Below, piece after piece: positions 1-9,087 of a stretch of 64,000 nucleotides of DNA. The DNA is from Porphyromonas vaginalis (GTDB lineage: Bacteria; Bacteroidota; Bacteroidia; Bacteroidales; Porphyromonadaceae). Every line of letters begins with the position of its first letter. Positions within the stretch are counted from its first letter, which is position 1. The stretch covers positions 930,001 through 994,000 of the forward strand of contig NZ_CATQJU010000001.1 in NCBI RefSeq assembly GCF_958301595.1, in the 5' to 3' direction. The notes under the pieces were generated by a model that saw only the letters and a list, made by a program, of their open reading frames with translations, ran no database searches and had not been told where the DNA came from. Both the position numbers and the translations under genes were made by a program.

Positions 1-518
1 ATGTTGCTTCGTCCGAGGACTACCACATGTTTGCCCTCTGTGCTGATGTTGTAGTGCTTGAGTAGCTCGATGACCCCCTTAGGCGTGGCTGGCACGAGGC
101 ATGGCTCGCCAAGGCTGAGGAGTCCCACGTTGATCGGGTGGAAACCATCCACATCCTTGCGGTAGTCTACTGCGTGAATGACCGCCTGCTCGTCAATATG
201 CTTCGGCAGTGGTAGCTGGACGATAAAGCCATCCACCTCGGGATCTTTGTTGAGTTGCTCGATCTCAGCGATCAGCTCCTCCTGCGTGATCGACTCGTCA
301 AAGCGCTTCGTCAGCGAGATGAAGCCGACCTCCTCGCAAGCCTTGATCTTGCTCGCTATGTAGGTCTCGCTGGCACCGTCATGCCCCACGATGATAGCAC
401 CTAGACAGGGCGGACGCTGCCCCGCAGCGACCATCTGCTGTACCTCCTTGGCAATCTCCTTCTTGATCTCGGTCGCAGTGGTCTTGCCATCTAGGCGAAT
501 GAATGATTCTTGTGTCAT
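1..518 (-). CDS. folD: FolD bifunctional methylenetetrahydrofolate dehydrogenase/cyclohydrolase (partial, C-terminus outside window)
   Basis: FolD oxidises 5,10-methylene-THF to methenyl-THF and hydrolyses this to 10-formyl-THF in cytosolic one-carbon metabolism. Reading leftward from the ATG at 518, the first 172 residues are present. They contain [11 protein letters not shown], with the YxxxK catalytic motif, and VQLPLPKHI, followed by KDVDGFHP, all typical of the FolD substrate cleft. The window edge cuts the gene just as the NAD(P)-binding part begins (VVLGRSN). A promoter-like box lies about 100 bases upstream, so the gene is probably separate from the ABC-transporter operon that ends at 788. 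Confidence 0.93.
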   Translation of the reverse strand, partial: MTQESFIRLDGKTTATEIKKEIAKEVQQMVAAGQRPPCLGAIIVGHDGASETYIASKIKACEEVGFISLTKRFDESITQEELIAEIEQLNKDPEVDGFIVQLPLPKHIDEQAVIHAVDYRKDVDGFHPINVGLLSLGEPCLVPATPKGVIELLKHYNISTEGKHVVVLGRSN

Positions 519-614
519 AGAGTGGTATTTGTATAGATGAATTTGTTGTTCTGCTTCTGATAGCGAGGTGGGCAAAGCTATCGCTGTGATGTCCCCCTCT
601 GCAAAGTTGCCGTA

Positions 615-622
615 CAAAGATA
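615..622 (-). promoter_or_regulatory. Promoter -7 box for folD
   Basis: The minus strand reads TATCTTTG, matching the Bacteroidota TAnnTTTG box, about 96 bases before the folD ATG. I see no clear TTG at the expected -33 distance, so the call rests on the -7 box and its position. Confidence 0.5.
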
Positions 623-688
623 CCGAAATCTAGGGGATTAACTCAGCCGTAGTCTACCCGCCAATAGTTTCCTACGGAAGAAACTGGA

Positions 689-728
689 GTGCCAACAGGG
701 GGGGACTAGAGTTCCACCCTATTGGCAC
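689..728 (-). terminator. Hairpin downstream of the ABC importer operon
   Basis: GTGCCAACAGGG (689-700) pairs with CCCTATTGGCAC (717-728), a 12-bp stem with one non-Watson-Crick pair and a 16-base loop. It lies 60 bases after the stop of the ATPase gene and before the folD promoter, as expected for a transcription terminator. There is no strong T run, so its efficiency is uncertain. Confidence 0.5.
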
Positions 729-787
729 CAATGTCTCAGGCGTATTGGAGGGTATGAAGGTTGGGAGCCACGAAGGAGAGCGGCTCG

Positions 788-1573
788 CTAGCGACGCTGG
801 GGGTAGATGTAGGGTCGGCCGGAGGCGGGGGCGGGCTGCACGAGGACGGTGGTGTGGTAGGCCGTCTGGAGGTGCGCCGCGGTAAGGACCGTCTGGGGCG
901 TGCCGTGCGCTAGCAGGCCATCGGAACCAAAGAGGATGAGCTCCTCGCAGTATTCGGAGGCTATGTTGATGTCGTGGAGGATCATCAGGATCGTCAGCCC
1001 CTCCGCGTGAAGGGTCTCGAGGAGCTGCATGATCTCGCTCGTGTAGCCGATGTCTAGGTGCGAGATCGGCTCGTCGAGGAGGAGGAGCTGTGGCTCCTGC
1101 GTGAGTGCTTGTGCTATGGCGACCATCTGCTGTTCGCCACCGCTCAGTTCGTCGAGTCGCTTGTCGGCTAGCCGGGTGATGCCAGTGCGCTCGATGTAGT
1201 GGGTGCAGCGTGCGTGATCCTCCTCGCTGTAACCGATCTGAAAGCGCTTGAAGTAGGGCAGTCGTCCCATGAGGACGTAGTCGTAGACCCTGAGTGGCTG
1301 AGGCGTGATCTGCTGATTGACCATCGAGACGAGGCGAGCACGCTCACGGAGGGTGTAGTGGGCGAGGGGTTTGTCGAGCAAACTTATCTTTCCAGAGAGT
1401 GGGAGAAGGACGCCCGTAAGGGTTTTGAAGCAGGTGCTTTTGCCCGCTCCATTAGGCCCGATGATGGCGGTCAGGGAGCCACGAGCTATGGCGAGGTCGA
1501 GGGGGCCGATGACCGCTTTGCGACCATAGCCACAGATGAGTTGCTCGGCACGTAAGATCGTCTGACTGGTCAT
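788..1573 (-). CDS. ABC importer ATP-binding subunit (BtuD/FecE type)
   Basis: This is the cytoplasmic ATPase of an importer for cobalamin, haem or an iron chelate. From the chosen start (MTSQTIL) the protein is 261 residues. It shows Walker A GPNGAGKST at about 39-47, the signature LSGGEQQ, and Walker B LLLLDEP followed by the D-loop SHLD. The open frame extends upstream to 1696, but that part is a shadow of the permease gene. The ATG at 1573 overlaps the permease stop as ATGA, indicating translational coupling. It is the last gene of the binding protein-permease-ATPase cluster. Substrate cannot be decided from the sequence. Confidence 0.88.
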   Translation of the reverse strand: MTSQTILRAEQLICGYGRKAVIGPLDLAIARGSLTAIIGPNGAGKSTCFKTLTGVLLPLSGKISLLDKPLAHYTLRERARLVSMVNQQITPQPLRVYDYVLMGRLPYFKRFQIGYSEEDHARCTHYIERTGITRLADKRLDELSGGEQQMVAIAQALTQEPQLLLLDEPISHLDIGYTSEIMQLLETLHAEGLTILMILHDINIASEYCEELILFGSDGLLAHGTPQTVLTAAHLQTAYHTTVLVQPAPASGRPYIYPQRR

Positions 1574-2580
1574 ATCTGGTGCGAGCGTCTGGTGCGGTGA
1601 ATGAGGTAGAGGAAGGCGACGCCACCGATCAAGCCAGTGATGACGCCTATCGGCAGCTCGATGGGCGAAAGGATGGTGCGTGCCAACATATCGCAAAGAA
1701 TGAGAAAGATGCCGCCATTGATGAAGCTCCCGATGAGGAGGACTCGGTAGTCATTGCCTAAAAGGATGCGTGTCGCCTGCGGGATGACTAGCCCGACGAA
1801 GCCGATGACGCCAGCGACGGCGACGCAGGCACTAGTCAGCAGCGAACTGAGTACGAAGAGCCACAACACGACCCGTCGGGTGTCGATGCCGAGCTGCTGC
1901 GCTTTGAGTTCGCCTAGACGAAGCGCATTGAGCGACTGCACGAAGAGGTAGCTGACCCCTAGGAGGAGCAAAGTGAAGAGGAGCATGCCCCAGACGATGA
2001 GCGGTTTACTCTCTTGTAGCGACCCCATCGTCCAGAAGATGATGCGGGAGAGTTGCTCGGCACGAGCTACCGAGAGGAGGAGCATGACGCCTGACGAAGC
2101 CATAAAGCTGACCATCACACCGACGAGGAGCATGCGCTGCACGCTTAGCCCGTGACGCTGGTAGCTATTGGCATAGACCAGTAAGATGGTGACCAAGGCC
2201 CCGATGAAGCCAAAGGCGGGGAGCGTCAAGAAGGCGGAGGACAAGCCTAAGACGATGGCGAGCGTTACTCCGAGCGAAGCACCGCCCGAGATGCCGAGGG
2301 TGTACGGCTCGACGAGTGGGTTGCGAAAAAGCCCCTGCAGGATAGCTCCACAGAGGCTTAGCCCGCCACCGATGGAGATGGCGTTGATGATGCGTGGCAG
2401 ACGTAGCTGCATTAGGATCGTGTACTCGACCGAGGTGGGGTCGGAGAGTATCTCCGAGAGCTGCCAGAGAGAGATGGGATGCGCCCCGACATGTAGCGAC
2501 AGGATGGCGACAAAGAGGAGCAGCAGCACCATCAGTGGAAGCGTCCAATAAGACTTCGCAAGAGTCTGTCGGTGAGGCAT
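1570..2580 (-). CDS. ABC importer permease (FecCD/BtuC family)
   Basis: A 336-residue polytopic inner-membrane protein, the usual size for the FecCD family, which forms homodimeric channels for B12, haem or siderophores. Family features include QLRLPRIINAISIGGGLSLCGAILQ near residues 58-82, RNPLVEPYTLGISGGA, and VIGFVGLVIPQATR close to the C-terminus, the region that contacts the ATPase. About ten hydrophobic segments are visible. It follows the lipoprotein gene by 60 bases and overlaps the ATPase gene by 4 bases. Confidence 0.9.
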   Translation of the reverse strand: MPHRQTLAKSYWTLPLMVLLLLFVAILSLHVGAHPISLWQLSEILSDPTSVEYTILMQLRLPRIINAISIGGGLSLCGAILQGLFRNPLVEPYTLGISGGASLGVTLAIVLGLSSAFLTLPAFGFIGALVTILLVYANSYQRHGLSVQRMLLVGVMVSFMASSGVMLLLSVARAEQLSRIIFWTMGSLQESKPLIVWGMLLFTLLLLGVSYLFVQSLNALRLGELKAQQLGIDTRRVVLWLFVLSSLLTSACVAVAGVIGFVGLVIPQATRILLGNDYRVLLIGSFINGGIFLILCDMLARTILSPIELPIGVITGLIGGVAFLYLIHRTRRSHQI

Positions 2581-2640
2581 GGGGAAAAGAACTTTTGCTA
2601 GATGAGGGGAACTCTAGGCGGGCGGAGGGGCTAGGTCCTT

Positions 2641-3507
2641 TTACTCACTAAGGTAGTCAGTCATCAGCTGCAGTGCCTCGACAAAGTGCTGTGGCGTGGG
2701 CTGGCTGACGACTTCTCCTGGGAGCGGGCAGTAGTTGCCTTGCTGCACAGCTGTGACCGAGCGCAGCTTGTGCCACGACTCTTCTGATCCGCTCTCGCTA
2801 CCATGATTGGTGATCAGGAAGAGCACCTCGGGGTCTTGCTCTACGACATACTCCAGATTGAGCTGACCATTGCCCGCCATGGTGACAATGTTTGTACAGC
2901 CGCTGAAGGTGATCAGATCGTTCATGTAAGTCGATGTGGAGGCACCAAAGAGCGGGTCAAAAGCTATCTGCATGAAGGCGCGCGGATGCCAAGGACGTAC
3001 CGCATTGAGCTCCTTGAGCCAGTCGACGCGTTGGTTGATCTCTGCGAGCTGAGCCTCGGCACGGTCGCTCGCGCCGACTAGCGTGGCAATCTGGCGGTAC
3101 TGCGCCTGTATGGCGTCGTAGCTGGCGGGGTTGGTGAACTGAACGACCTCGATGCCAGCGTTCTCTAGGGCGGAGATGGTCTGTGGAGCGGTGAAGTCTG
3201 AGGCGAAGACGAGGGTCGGACGCTGTGCGATGAGTAGCTCTAGATTGGTCTGTATGGCAGAGCCTACGATGGGGACGCTGTCGGCAATCGCTTTGGTGCA
3301 GTAAGAGGTGCAGCCGACGAGGAGCGAGTCACACGCGAGGTCGTAGATCTGATTGGTTACAGAGGGTACGAGCGAGACGATGCGTGGTGCTGGTGTCTCC
3401 TCTTCTTGCTGACTTGCTTTGTGGCAACCAACTAGGAGGGGGAGCAGGAGCAGGAGCGATAGCAGGCTCAGGAGCGGTCTGCGGGACGAAGAAGTTAGAG
3501 CGGTCAT
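2641..3507 (-). CDS. ABC importer substrate-binding lipoprotein (BtuF/FepB type)
   Basis: A 288-residue lipoprotein: a hydrophobic signal segment ends in the lipobox LLVGC at about residues 24-28. The mature part begins with PRIVSLVPSVTNQIYDL, the common opening of BtuF/TroA-like helical-backbone binding proteins, and continues with a typical two-lobe pattern (TLVFASDF, IEVVQF, PEVLFLITN). It probably captures cobalamin, haem or an iron complex and delivers it to the permease just downstream. It starts 6 bases after the nitrilase-like gene, so all four are probably co-transcribed. Confidence 0.85.
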   Translation of the reverse strand: MTALTSSSRRPLLSLLSLLLLLPLLVGCHKASQQEEETPAPRIVSLVPSVTNQIYDLACDSLLVGCTSYCTKAIADSVPIVGSAIQTNLELLIAQRPTLVFASDFTAPQTISALENAGIEVVQFTNPASYDAIQAQYRQIATLVGASDRAEAQLAEINQRVDWLKELNAVRPWHPRAFMQIAFDPLFGASTSTYMNDLITFSGCTNIVTMAGNGQLNLEYVVEQDPEVLFLITNHGSESGSEESWHKLRSVTAVQQGNYCPLPGEVVSQPTPQHFVEALQLMTDYLSE

Positions 3508-3513
3508 AGTACG

Positions 3514-4332
3514 TTAGGAGTGAATGGTAAAGGTGTCGCTGTCGCGCCATACGGGGAATTTTTGCCGAAAGGCTTCCAGAGGCTCTCGCTCTAGTGTGGC
3601 GCTGAGCTGTTGGTCTGCGTATGGCTCCACCTCGCAGATCGGCTGCCCGAGGTAGTCGTAGGCTAAGCTTTCGCCTGAATAGTCGGTGCCAAAGGGGTCA
3701 GAGCCGATGCGGTTGACACCGATGACGTAGGCGACATTCTCGATGGCACGAGCTTGTAGGAGTGCGCGCCAAGCGGTGATGCGGGGACGAGGCCAGTTGG
3801 CGACGACGAGTAGGAGGTCGTAGTCGAGCGATCCGTCCGTGTGGGTGCGGTTGCGGCACCAGACGGGGAAGCGCAGGTCGTAGCAGGTGATCAGTCGTAT
3901 GCGCCAGCCACGATAGGTGACGATGTCGTAGCCGTCGCCTGGCGTGAGTCGGCGATCTTCGCCAGCCATGGAGAAGAGGTGCCGCTTGTCCTGCGCATAG
4001 ATCGATCCGTCAGGGAGCATGATGTAGGCGCGGTTGTAGTAGTGTGTCGGTTGCGTCTCATCGTCCCATACGAAGGCTGAGGAGGCGATCGCTATCTGAT
4101 GCTCCTGCGCCAAGGCTCGAAGACGCTCCAGCTCAGCCCCTTGCCAGGGACGAGCTGACTGAGCCACCTTGAGGTTGAAGCCCGTGAGCATCACCTCGGG
4201 GAAGACGACGAGGTGCGCCCCCCCTTCGGCAACTGTGCGTATGTCCTCTGCCATGAGGCGAAGGTTTGCTTCGGGATCTGTCCAGACGATGGGACGCTGT
4301 GCGAGGAAGATCTGTAAAGCTTCGTGCTCCAT
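3514..4332 (-). CDS. Carbon-nitrogen hydrolase, omega-amidase-like (YafV/Nit2 type)
   Basis: A 272-residue nitrilase-superfamily amidohydrolase. The catalytic triad is visible: Glu in VVFPEVMLTGF (about residue 46), Lys in QDKRHLFSMAGE (about 117) and Cys in LITCYDLRFPVWCR (about 150). The SMAGEDR and CYDLRFPVW motifs resemble omega-amidases, which hydrolyse 2-oxoglutaramate and 2-oxosuccinamate or repair deaminated glutathione. It lies 12 bases after the acyltransferase gene and 6 before the binding-protein gene. I see no metabolic link between it and the transporter. Confidence 0.85.
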   Translation of the reverse strand: MEHEALQIFLAQRPIVWTDPEANLRLMAEDIRTVAEGGAHLVVFPEVMLTGFNLKVAQSARPWQGAELERLRALAQEHQIAIASSAFVWDDETQPTHYYNRAYIMLPDGSIYAQDKRHLFSMAGEDRRLTPGDGYDIVTYRGWRIRLITCYDLRFPVWCRNRTHTDGSLDYDLLLVVANWPRPRITAWRALLQARAIENVAYVIGVNRIGSDPFGTDYSGESLAYDYLGQPICEVEPYADQQLSATLEREPLEAFRQKFPVWRDSDTFTIHS

Positions 4333-4344
4333 GTCGAGGACTCC

Positions 4345-4884
4345 TTATGACTCCGCAAAGAGGTGAGGCTTCTTTGCTTGGTCGGCGTGGTACTTACTCC
4401 TTATATATAGTATGTCCTTGTCGAGGTCGCCCGTCGGGACAAACTGCTCGAAGATGCCCAGCACCTTACGCTTATAGTCGATGACGGCCAGCTGTATGGG
4501 TACGCCAGCCTCCTCAGCGATATGGTAGAAGCCAGTCTTCCACCTATCTCGAGCTTTACGCGAACCCTCAGGTGTGATTGCCACCGCAAAGTCGTCCTTA
4601 GCTCGAAAGCGATCTACGACCTGCCCGACTGTATTTCCCTTGCGACTACGATCTATCGGGATGCCTCCCATTGCCTTAAAGATCCAGCCGAGTGGCGGGA
4701 CAAAGAGCTCTTTTTTCATCAAGAAGTGCGCTCCCTGTCCCACCGCTTTGTAGTATAGCTTGCCCCATATAAAGTCCATATTGCTCGTGTGGGGAGCTAC
4801 ACAGATGACGCTCTGGCGTGGATAGGTGGCTGGCTCGAGGAGCTGCCAACCACACCAGCGCAGTATGAGCCGTGCTAGCTTCAT
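4345..4884 (-). CDS. PlsC-like 1-acylglycerol-3-phosphate acyltransferase family protein
   Basis: A short (179-residue) acyltransferase. The HX4D catalytic motif is present as HTSNMD at residues 32-37, and the second substrate motif as ITPEGSRKA near residue 100. The N-terminus has one hydrophobic stretch, fitting inner-membrane association. The length matches the small Bacteroidota branch of this family, which is shorter than typical PlsC. It could acylate lysophosphatidate or another lysolipid. It starts 8 bases after the preceding small gene, within a likely operon running from 6900 down to 788. Confidence 0.75.
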   Translation of the reverse strand: MKLARLILRWCGWQLLEPATYPRQSVICVAPHTSNMDFIWGKLYYKAVGQGAHFLMKKELFVPPLGWIFKAMGGIPIDRSRKGNTVGQVVDRFRAKDDFAVAITPEGSRKARDRWKTGFYHIAEEAGVPIQLAVIDYKRKVLGIFEQFVPTGDLDKDILYIRSKYHADQAKKPHLFAES

Positions 4885-4892
4885 GCGACAGA

Positions 4893-5198
4893 CTAAGCCT
4901 CGGGAACTAGAAGCTCATCGCAGAGCTTGTTAACCTCACCCTCGATCTCGTTGACGAAGTGTGTGTACTCCTCACGGAGCTTGTGGTAGTAGTTGCGGAC
5001 GAGCTTAGGCTCACCCTTGCCGTCTGTGTGCGAAATGCGAGCGACGAAGTCTCTCTCAGCATCGATCACCTTCATAATGAGCTGCTCGATGGCGTACTCA
5101 CGCTCCTCGGGAGCTACGGAGTAGAGGATAGATAGGTCAAAGAGCATCTCCTCAACCTCTGTGTGTATTGCTTGCTTTAGTTTTCTACGACTTGCCAT
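4893..5198 (-). CDS. Conserved small protein of unknown function
   Basis: A charged, mostly helical 101-residue protein (MASRRKLKQAI...ELLVPEA) without signal peptide or membrane segment. I do not recognise a domain. Alternating acidic and basic residues and many leucines suggest a soluble helical bundle. It starts 22 bases after the AspT-like transporter and ends 8 bases before the acyltransferase gene, so it is probably translated from the same message. Tight spacing and good codon structure support a real gene; the function is unknown. Confidence 0.7.
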   Translation of the reverse strand: MASRRKLKQAIHTEVEEMLFDLSILYSVAPEEREYAIEQLIMKVIDAERDFVARISHTDGKGEPKLVRNYYHKLREEYTHFVNEIEGEVNKLCDELLVPEA

Positions 5199-5220
5199 AG
5201 TTAAATTGGTTATTTGGTTC

Positions 5221-6900
5221 TTAGCTTACGAAAAATATGATGAGCATCTGTGCCGTCAAGACACGGAGGAACATCGTCAGTGGGTAGACCGTCGCATAGC
5301 CCACGGCGGGAGCATCCTCCTCGGTGAGTCCGTTGGCATAAGCGAGTGCAGGGGGATCGGTCATACTACCAGACATCACGCCAGAGAGGGTGAGATAGTT
5401 GACCTTAAAGAGCTTCTTGCCGAGGAAGCCGACGACCAGCATCGGTATGATGGTGATGATAAAGCCGTAGCCGACCCAGTGATAGCCCCCATTTACAATG
5501 GTATCAACGAAGCCATCGCCCGCACCAATACCGACACAGGTGAGGAAGAGTGCGATGCCGATCTCACGGATCATGAGGTTGGCACTCTGTGTTGTATAGG
5601 TTACGATGCCAAACTTAGGCCCGAAGTTGCTCAGTAGGATAGCTACGATGAGGGGACCGCCCGCTAGGCCTAGCTTGACAGGCTGTGGAATGCCGGGGAA
5701 CATGAAGGGAATAGAGCCGAGGAGCACACCGAGTGCGATACCGATGAAGATGCCGATTAGGTTCGGCTCGTTAAGATGCTTCTGCGAGTCACCGACCAGC
5801 TCACGCACCTTGTTGACAGAAGCGTCTGAGCCTACGACACGTATCTGGTCACCCATCTGCAGGCGCATACTAGGATGTGCTACGAGATCTACACCTGCAC
5901 GGGTCACGCGGGTCACGTTGACACCATAGATCTGACGTAGCTGTAGCTCTCCGAGACGCTTGCCGTTGAGCGTTTTCTTGGTGATAGTGTACTTGTTGCT
6001 GATGAGGTTTGACCCCGTGGGGATCCACTTCTTACGATCTATCTCGATGCGCTGTCCGAAGATTGCCTCTGTATGATCCAGCTCATGTGGCTGCCCGATG
6101 ACGAAGACGCGGTCATGCTCCTGCAGGATGGTGCTCCCGTTAGCGACCGTAATCTCTTGCGTCTCATGACTGTAGTGTCGTGATATGACGATGTCGCCAT
6201 GCGTGAAGTAGCTCGAGAGGAGCTCCATGATAGACTTACCAAAGATAGCGGGGTTTGCCACGACAAAGGATGCTGAGCGTGCCGTATGCTCCAATGCATC
6301 ATCTTGAGAGACGAAGTCCTGCTCCTCCTTGCGTAGGTTGATGCGCAAGACGGCGCGCACCACCATCATAGAGAGGATGATGCCGATCACCCCCAGCGGG
6401 TAGGCGACTGCATAGCCCATCGCTATGGAGGGGTCGGACGTACCCATGATGTCTGTGTAGGTCTGCTCAGCAGCACCTAGACCAGGCGTATTCGTTACGG
6501 CTCCCGAGAGGATACCGACCATCGTCGACATAGGTAGTCCCGAGAGGTACTTGATGACGATAGTGACGCCCACACCGAGCATGACGACTAGGACGGCTAG
6601 TAGGTTAAGCTTCAGACCTCCCTTCTTGAGCGAGGGAAAGAAGCCAGGACCCACCTGTAGACCGACTGCATAGATAAAGAGGATCAGTCCAAACTCCTTG
6701 ACAAAGTGTAGGACGCCAGGGTCGATCTGCATCCCTAGAGCACCAAAGAAGATACCCACGAAGAGTACCAGCGTGACGCCTAGGGAGACCTTGCCGATCT
6801 TGATGCGTCCTAGGAGCATCCCCACGGCGATGACTAGGGCTATCAGGAAGACAGAGTGCGCTATCCCCGTGCCGACAAATAAGTTTTCAAACCAATTCAT
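5221..6900 (-). CDS. AspT/YidE/YbjL-family transporter with two RCK_C (TrkA-C) domains
   Basis: A 559-residue inner-membrane protein with the duplicated hydrophobic layout of the aspartate:alanine exchanger family: about five membrane segments, a cytoplasmic central part (roughly residues 205-385) and a second membrane block. The central part holds two TrkA-C-like domains (around [11 protein letters not shown] and [16 protein letters not shown]). The repeated motifs [13 protein letters not shown] (about 133-145) and [14 protein letters not shown] (about 513-526) mark the two halves. The substrate is unknown; relatives exchange amino or dicarboxylic acids. It appears to be the first gene of the operon leading to the ABC importer. 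Confidence 0.88.
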   Translation of the reverse strand: MNWFENLFVGTGIAHSVFLIALVIAVGMLLGRIKIGKVSLGVTLVLFVGIFFGALGMQIDPGVLHFVKEFGLILFIYAVGLQVGPGFFPSLKKGGLKLNLLAVLVVMLGVGVTIVIKYLSGLPMSTMVGILSGAVTNTPGLGAAEQTYTDIMGTSDPSIAMGYAVAYPLGVIGIILSMMVVRAVLRINLRKEEQDFVSQDDALEHTARSASFVVANPAIFGKSIMELLSSYFTHGDIVISRHYSHETQEITVANGSTILQEHDRVFVIGQPHELDHTEAIFGQRIEIDRKKWIPTGSNLISNKYTITKKTLNGKRLGELQLRQIYGVNVTRVTRAGVDLVAHPSMRLQMGDQIRVVGSDASVNKVRELVGDSQKHLNEPNLIGIFIGIALGVLLGSIPFMFPGIPQPVKLGLAGGPLIVAILLSNFGPKFGIVTYTTQSANLMIREIGIALFLTCVGIGAGDGFVDTIVNGGYHWVGYGFIITIIPMLVVGFLGKKLFKVNYLTLSGVMSGSMTDPPALAYANGLTEEDAPAVGYATVYPLTMFLRVLTAQMLIIFFVS

Positions 6901-6991
6901 TGTACAATAAGCTTTTTACTTGATATAATGTAGCGTATATAGTGATGAGATGTCTGTGTCACAAGAGGCCTATAGAGAGGTGACTGAGATG

Positions 6992-8680
6992 TTACTTTCC
7001 CTTGAGTAACTGATGATACGTGGTCAAGTCTCCTAGGAGCGAGACAGCGCGCTGTGCTACTTTGTCGCGAGACATATAGTACTCGAGCCTACCCTCATCG
7101 TAGTAGCAGCGTGAGAGGATCTCCATGTTGAGGTAGTCACGGATGAAGCTCTCGTAAGTCTTCATCAGCCGAGGCGTGTCGGCCTTGAGACTTTTCTGAA
7201 AAGCGGCAAACTCGTCCGATACTTCATCGTAGCGCTGCTCCCCCTTGAGTGCTTCCACCACCTTCTTGACCAGTTCGTCAGCGATAGACTTAAAGGTGAA
7301 ACCGCTCTCTATCACCTTCTGCTTGTAGGCTGCATACGCCTCGTCTCCGAGGTCGAAGCTCCTGAGCGTACTCCGCTCGGGAGCTTTGTGCGTCAGTAGG
7401 TAGTCGGTGACAAAGTCATAGGTGATCGCATCAAAGAGCAGGGTACCTAGCAACGATGGGATCGAGTCTGACGGGCAGACGATGTCGGGCATGATACCTC
7501 CGGCAGCGTAGACGGTCCGTCCGCCCGCAGTTAGATAGGGTGTACCTAGCGAATCGGTCGCATTGACCTGCTCAGCACCTCCACGATGGTTGTAGGAGAG
7601 CTTCTGTATCGAGCGTCCACTAGGTATGTAGTATCGAGCGGTAGTCAGCTTGAGTAGTCCGCCATCGGGTAACTCGAGCGTCCCCTGTACCAGGCCTTTG
7701 CCAAAGCTCTTGCGCCCCACGATCACCGCACGGTCATAGTCCTGTAAGGCACCCGCCACAATCTCCGAGGCAGAGGCCGAGCCTTCGTTGATTAGCACGA
7801 CGAGTGGGAGCTCTGTGTCAAGCGGCTCTTTAGTTGTCTTGTAGCTGTTGCTCTGCTGCGGGTAGCGTGCCTTGAGTGAGACTACCGGTTGCCCCTTAGG
7901 GATAAATAGATTGACCAGCTGTATCGCTTGCTCCATCAGCCCGCCACCATTGTCGCGGAGGTCTATGACTAGCCCGTTTAGCTTGCCACCAGCCTCTTTC
8001 TGCAGGCGGTCGTAAGCCTTGAGAAACTCCTGACTGGTAGTCGTGGAGAAGGTGTTTACCGAGATAAAGCCTATACGACCAGCGAGGAGCTCTGTGTAAG
8101 ATATGGGGTTTAGGTCGATGCGCTCACGATCGAAGATGACCGTCAGTGAATCCTGCGCATACCCAGGACGACGCACTACGAGCGTGATCGGTGTACCCGG
8201 CTCGCCACGTAGCTCGTTGCGTACATCGACTACCTTCGTGTGAGAGAAGTCCTTGCCGTTGATGCGCCAGATGATGTCGGCAGGGCGTAGCCCTGCTTTG
8301 TCGGCCGCTTTGCCCTGCATGAGCGAGCCAATGATGACGACCGAGTCTTGATGCTGTCGTAGTATCGCCCCGATACCTCCGTACAGCCCTGTCGTACTCT
8401 CTTCAAAGGCTTGGGTCTCCTCTTTGTTGAAATAAACCGTGTAGGGATCCAGTTGTTGTAGCATGTAGGTGAGTGCTCCGTCGTAGAGCGTGGTCAGGTC
8501 GACCGTGTCCACAAAGAAGTTGCGCACGTTGCTCAGTACGCTCCCCATCACTGCCATGGTGGTGGTAAAGTCATTCGCAGAGCGTGACGTAGAGTTCTCT
8601 TGAGCCGACAGCCTCGTCGGGGTCCATGCTAGGACGCTGAGGAGGAGTAGCGTGAGTAGGGTGTTGGGGAGTTGTTTCAT
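6992..8680 (-). CDS. S41-family C-terminal processing peptidase (CtpA/Prc type)
   Basis: A periplasmic serine protease of 562 residues with an N-terminal signal peptide (LLTLLLLSVLAWTPTRLSAQ). Domain order: N-terminal helical part; PDZ domain at about 100-175 (GLYGGIGAILRQ...GKAADKAGLRPADIIWRINGK); catalytic core with GSASASEI (nucleophile Ser) and GRKSFGKGLVQ (general-base Lys). Such Ser-Lys proteases trim or degrade exported proteins from the C-terminus. The gene is monocistronic by position: its own -7 box lies 21 bases upstream and the 91-base gap before the next gene separates it. Confidence 0.92.
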   Translation of the reverse strand: MKQLPNTLLTLLLLSVLAWTPTRLSAQENSTSRSANDFTTTMAVMGSVLSNVRNFFVDTVDLTTLYDGALTYMLQQLDPYTVYFNKEETQAFEESTTGLYGGIGAILRQHQDSVVIIGSLMQGKAADKAGLRPADIIWRINGKDFSHTKVVDVRNELRGEPGTPITLVVRRPGYAQDSLTVIFDRERIDLNPISYTELLAGRIGFISVNTFSTTTSQEFLKAYDRLQKEAGGKLNGLVIDLRDNGGGLMEQAIQLVNLFIPKGQPVVSLKARYPQQSNSYKTTKEPLDTELPLVVLINEGSASASEIVAGALQDYDRAVIVGRKSFGKGLVQGTLELPDGGLLKLTTARYYIPSGRSIQKLSYNHRGGAEQVNATDSLGTPYLTAGGRTVYAAGGIMPDIVCPSDSIPSLLGTLLFDAITYDFVTDYLLTHKAPERSTLRSFDLGDEAYAAYKQKVIESGFTFKSIADELVKKVVEALKGEQRYDEVSDEFAAFQKSLKADTPRLMKTYESFIRDYLNMEILSRCYYDEGRLEYYMSRDKVAQRAVSLLGDLTTYHQLLKGK

Positions 8681-8701
8681 GCGATATTCACGACATTGCT
8701 A

Positions 8702-8709
8702 CAAAGATA
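8702..8709 (-). promoter_or_regulatory. Promoter -7 box for the S41 peptidase
   Basis: TATCTTTG on the minus strand, 21 bases before the ATG at 8680. No good TTG is found at -33. Confidence 0.55.
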
Positions 8710-8728
8710 CGGAATAAGTAGATACCTC

Positions 8729-8768
8729 GTTAGAGGTTAGAGCTTAAAGATTAGAGGTTAGAGCTCCG
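8729..8768. repeat. TTAGAGG-type low-complexity repeat
   Basis: A short run of GTTAGAGGTTAGAGCTTAAAGATTAGAGGTT-like units just upstream of the S41 peptidase promoter, followed by GCTCCGAT and GCCAAC words. This is the same mixture of repeat types seen near 23.7, 42.5, 51.4 and 63.0 kb. Confidence 0.75.
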
Positions 8769-8790
8769 ATAGTTCCAGCCAACACCTCTG

Positions 8791-9087
8791 ACTGGGGAAA
8801 ATCGAACGATGACTCGTTACAATAATTTAGAGCCGATTACATATTGACGTGGTGCTATGTCGGGGAAAACTGATTTCCACGTGGATATTTCGAAATATCC
8901 AGGTGGAGAATAAAAAATTCCTCGGAGGAATGAAATGAAACTTCGGAGGAATGAAATGAAACTTCGGAAGAAATGATTCGCCCCCACGTGGGAAATAAAA
9001 AATATCCACGTGGAGATTTGAAATTCCCCACGTGGATACTCGAGAAAGGAGGGGATCGGACGAACTTCCCCGTAAAGATATGTAAAT
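8791..9087 (+). repeat. Dispersed ~296-bp palindromic element, copy 1
   Basis: Conserved outer ends run from GGGGAAAATCGAACG to CCCCGTAAAGATATGTAAA. The left flank carries ATTTCCACGTGGATATTTCG, the right flank several CCACGTGG words alternating with ATAAAAAAT. The core (about 8918-8980) has a 21-bp tandem unit, CTTCGGA followed by a 14-base spacer (GGAATGAAATGAAA), read here on the plus strand. Full copies recur at 23431-23728 and 51508-51802. A 60-codon open frame crosses it on the minus strand (8827-9009) but is broken in copy 2, so I do not call a gene. Confidence 0.88.

Noticed and set aside
2641-3513. Cobalamin riboswitch before the BtuF-like gene
   Set aside because: Only 6 bases separate it from the upstream gene; no B12-box-like sequence was seen.
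8827-9009. 60-codon open frame across element copy 1 (and a like-sized one at 51542-51724 in copy 3)
   Set aside because: The flanks encode similar peptides in both, but the frame is broken by a stop in copy 2, starts with GTG, and is explained by the conserved repeat and its 21-base period.
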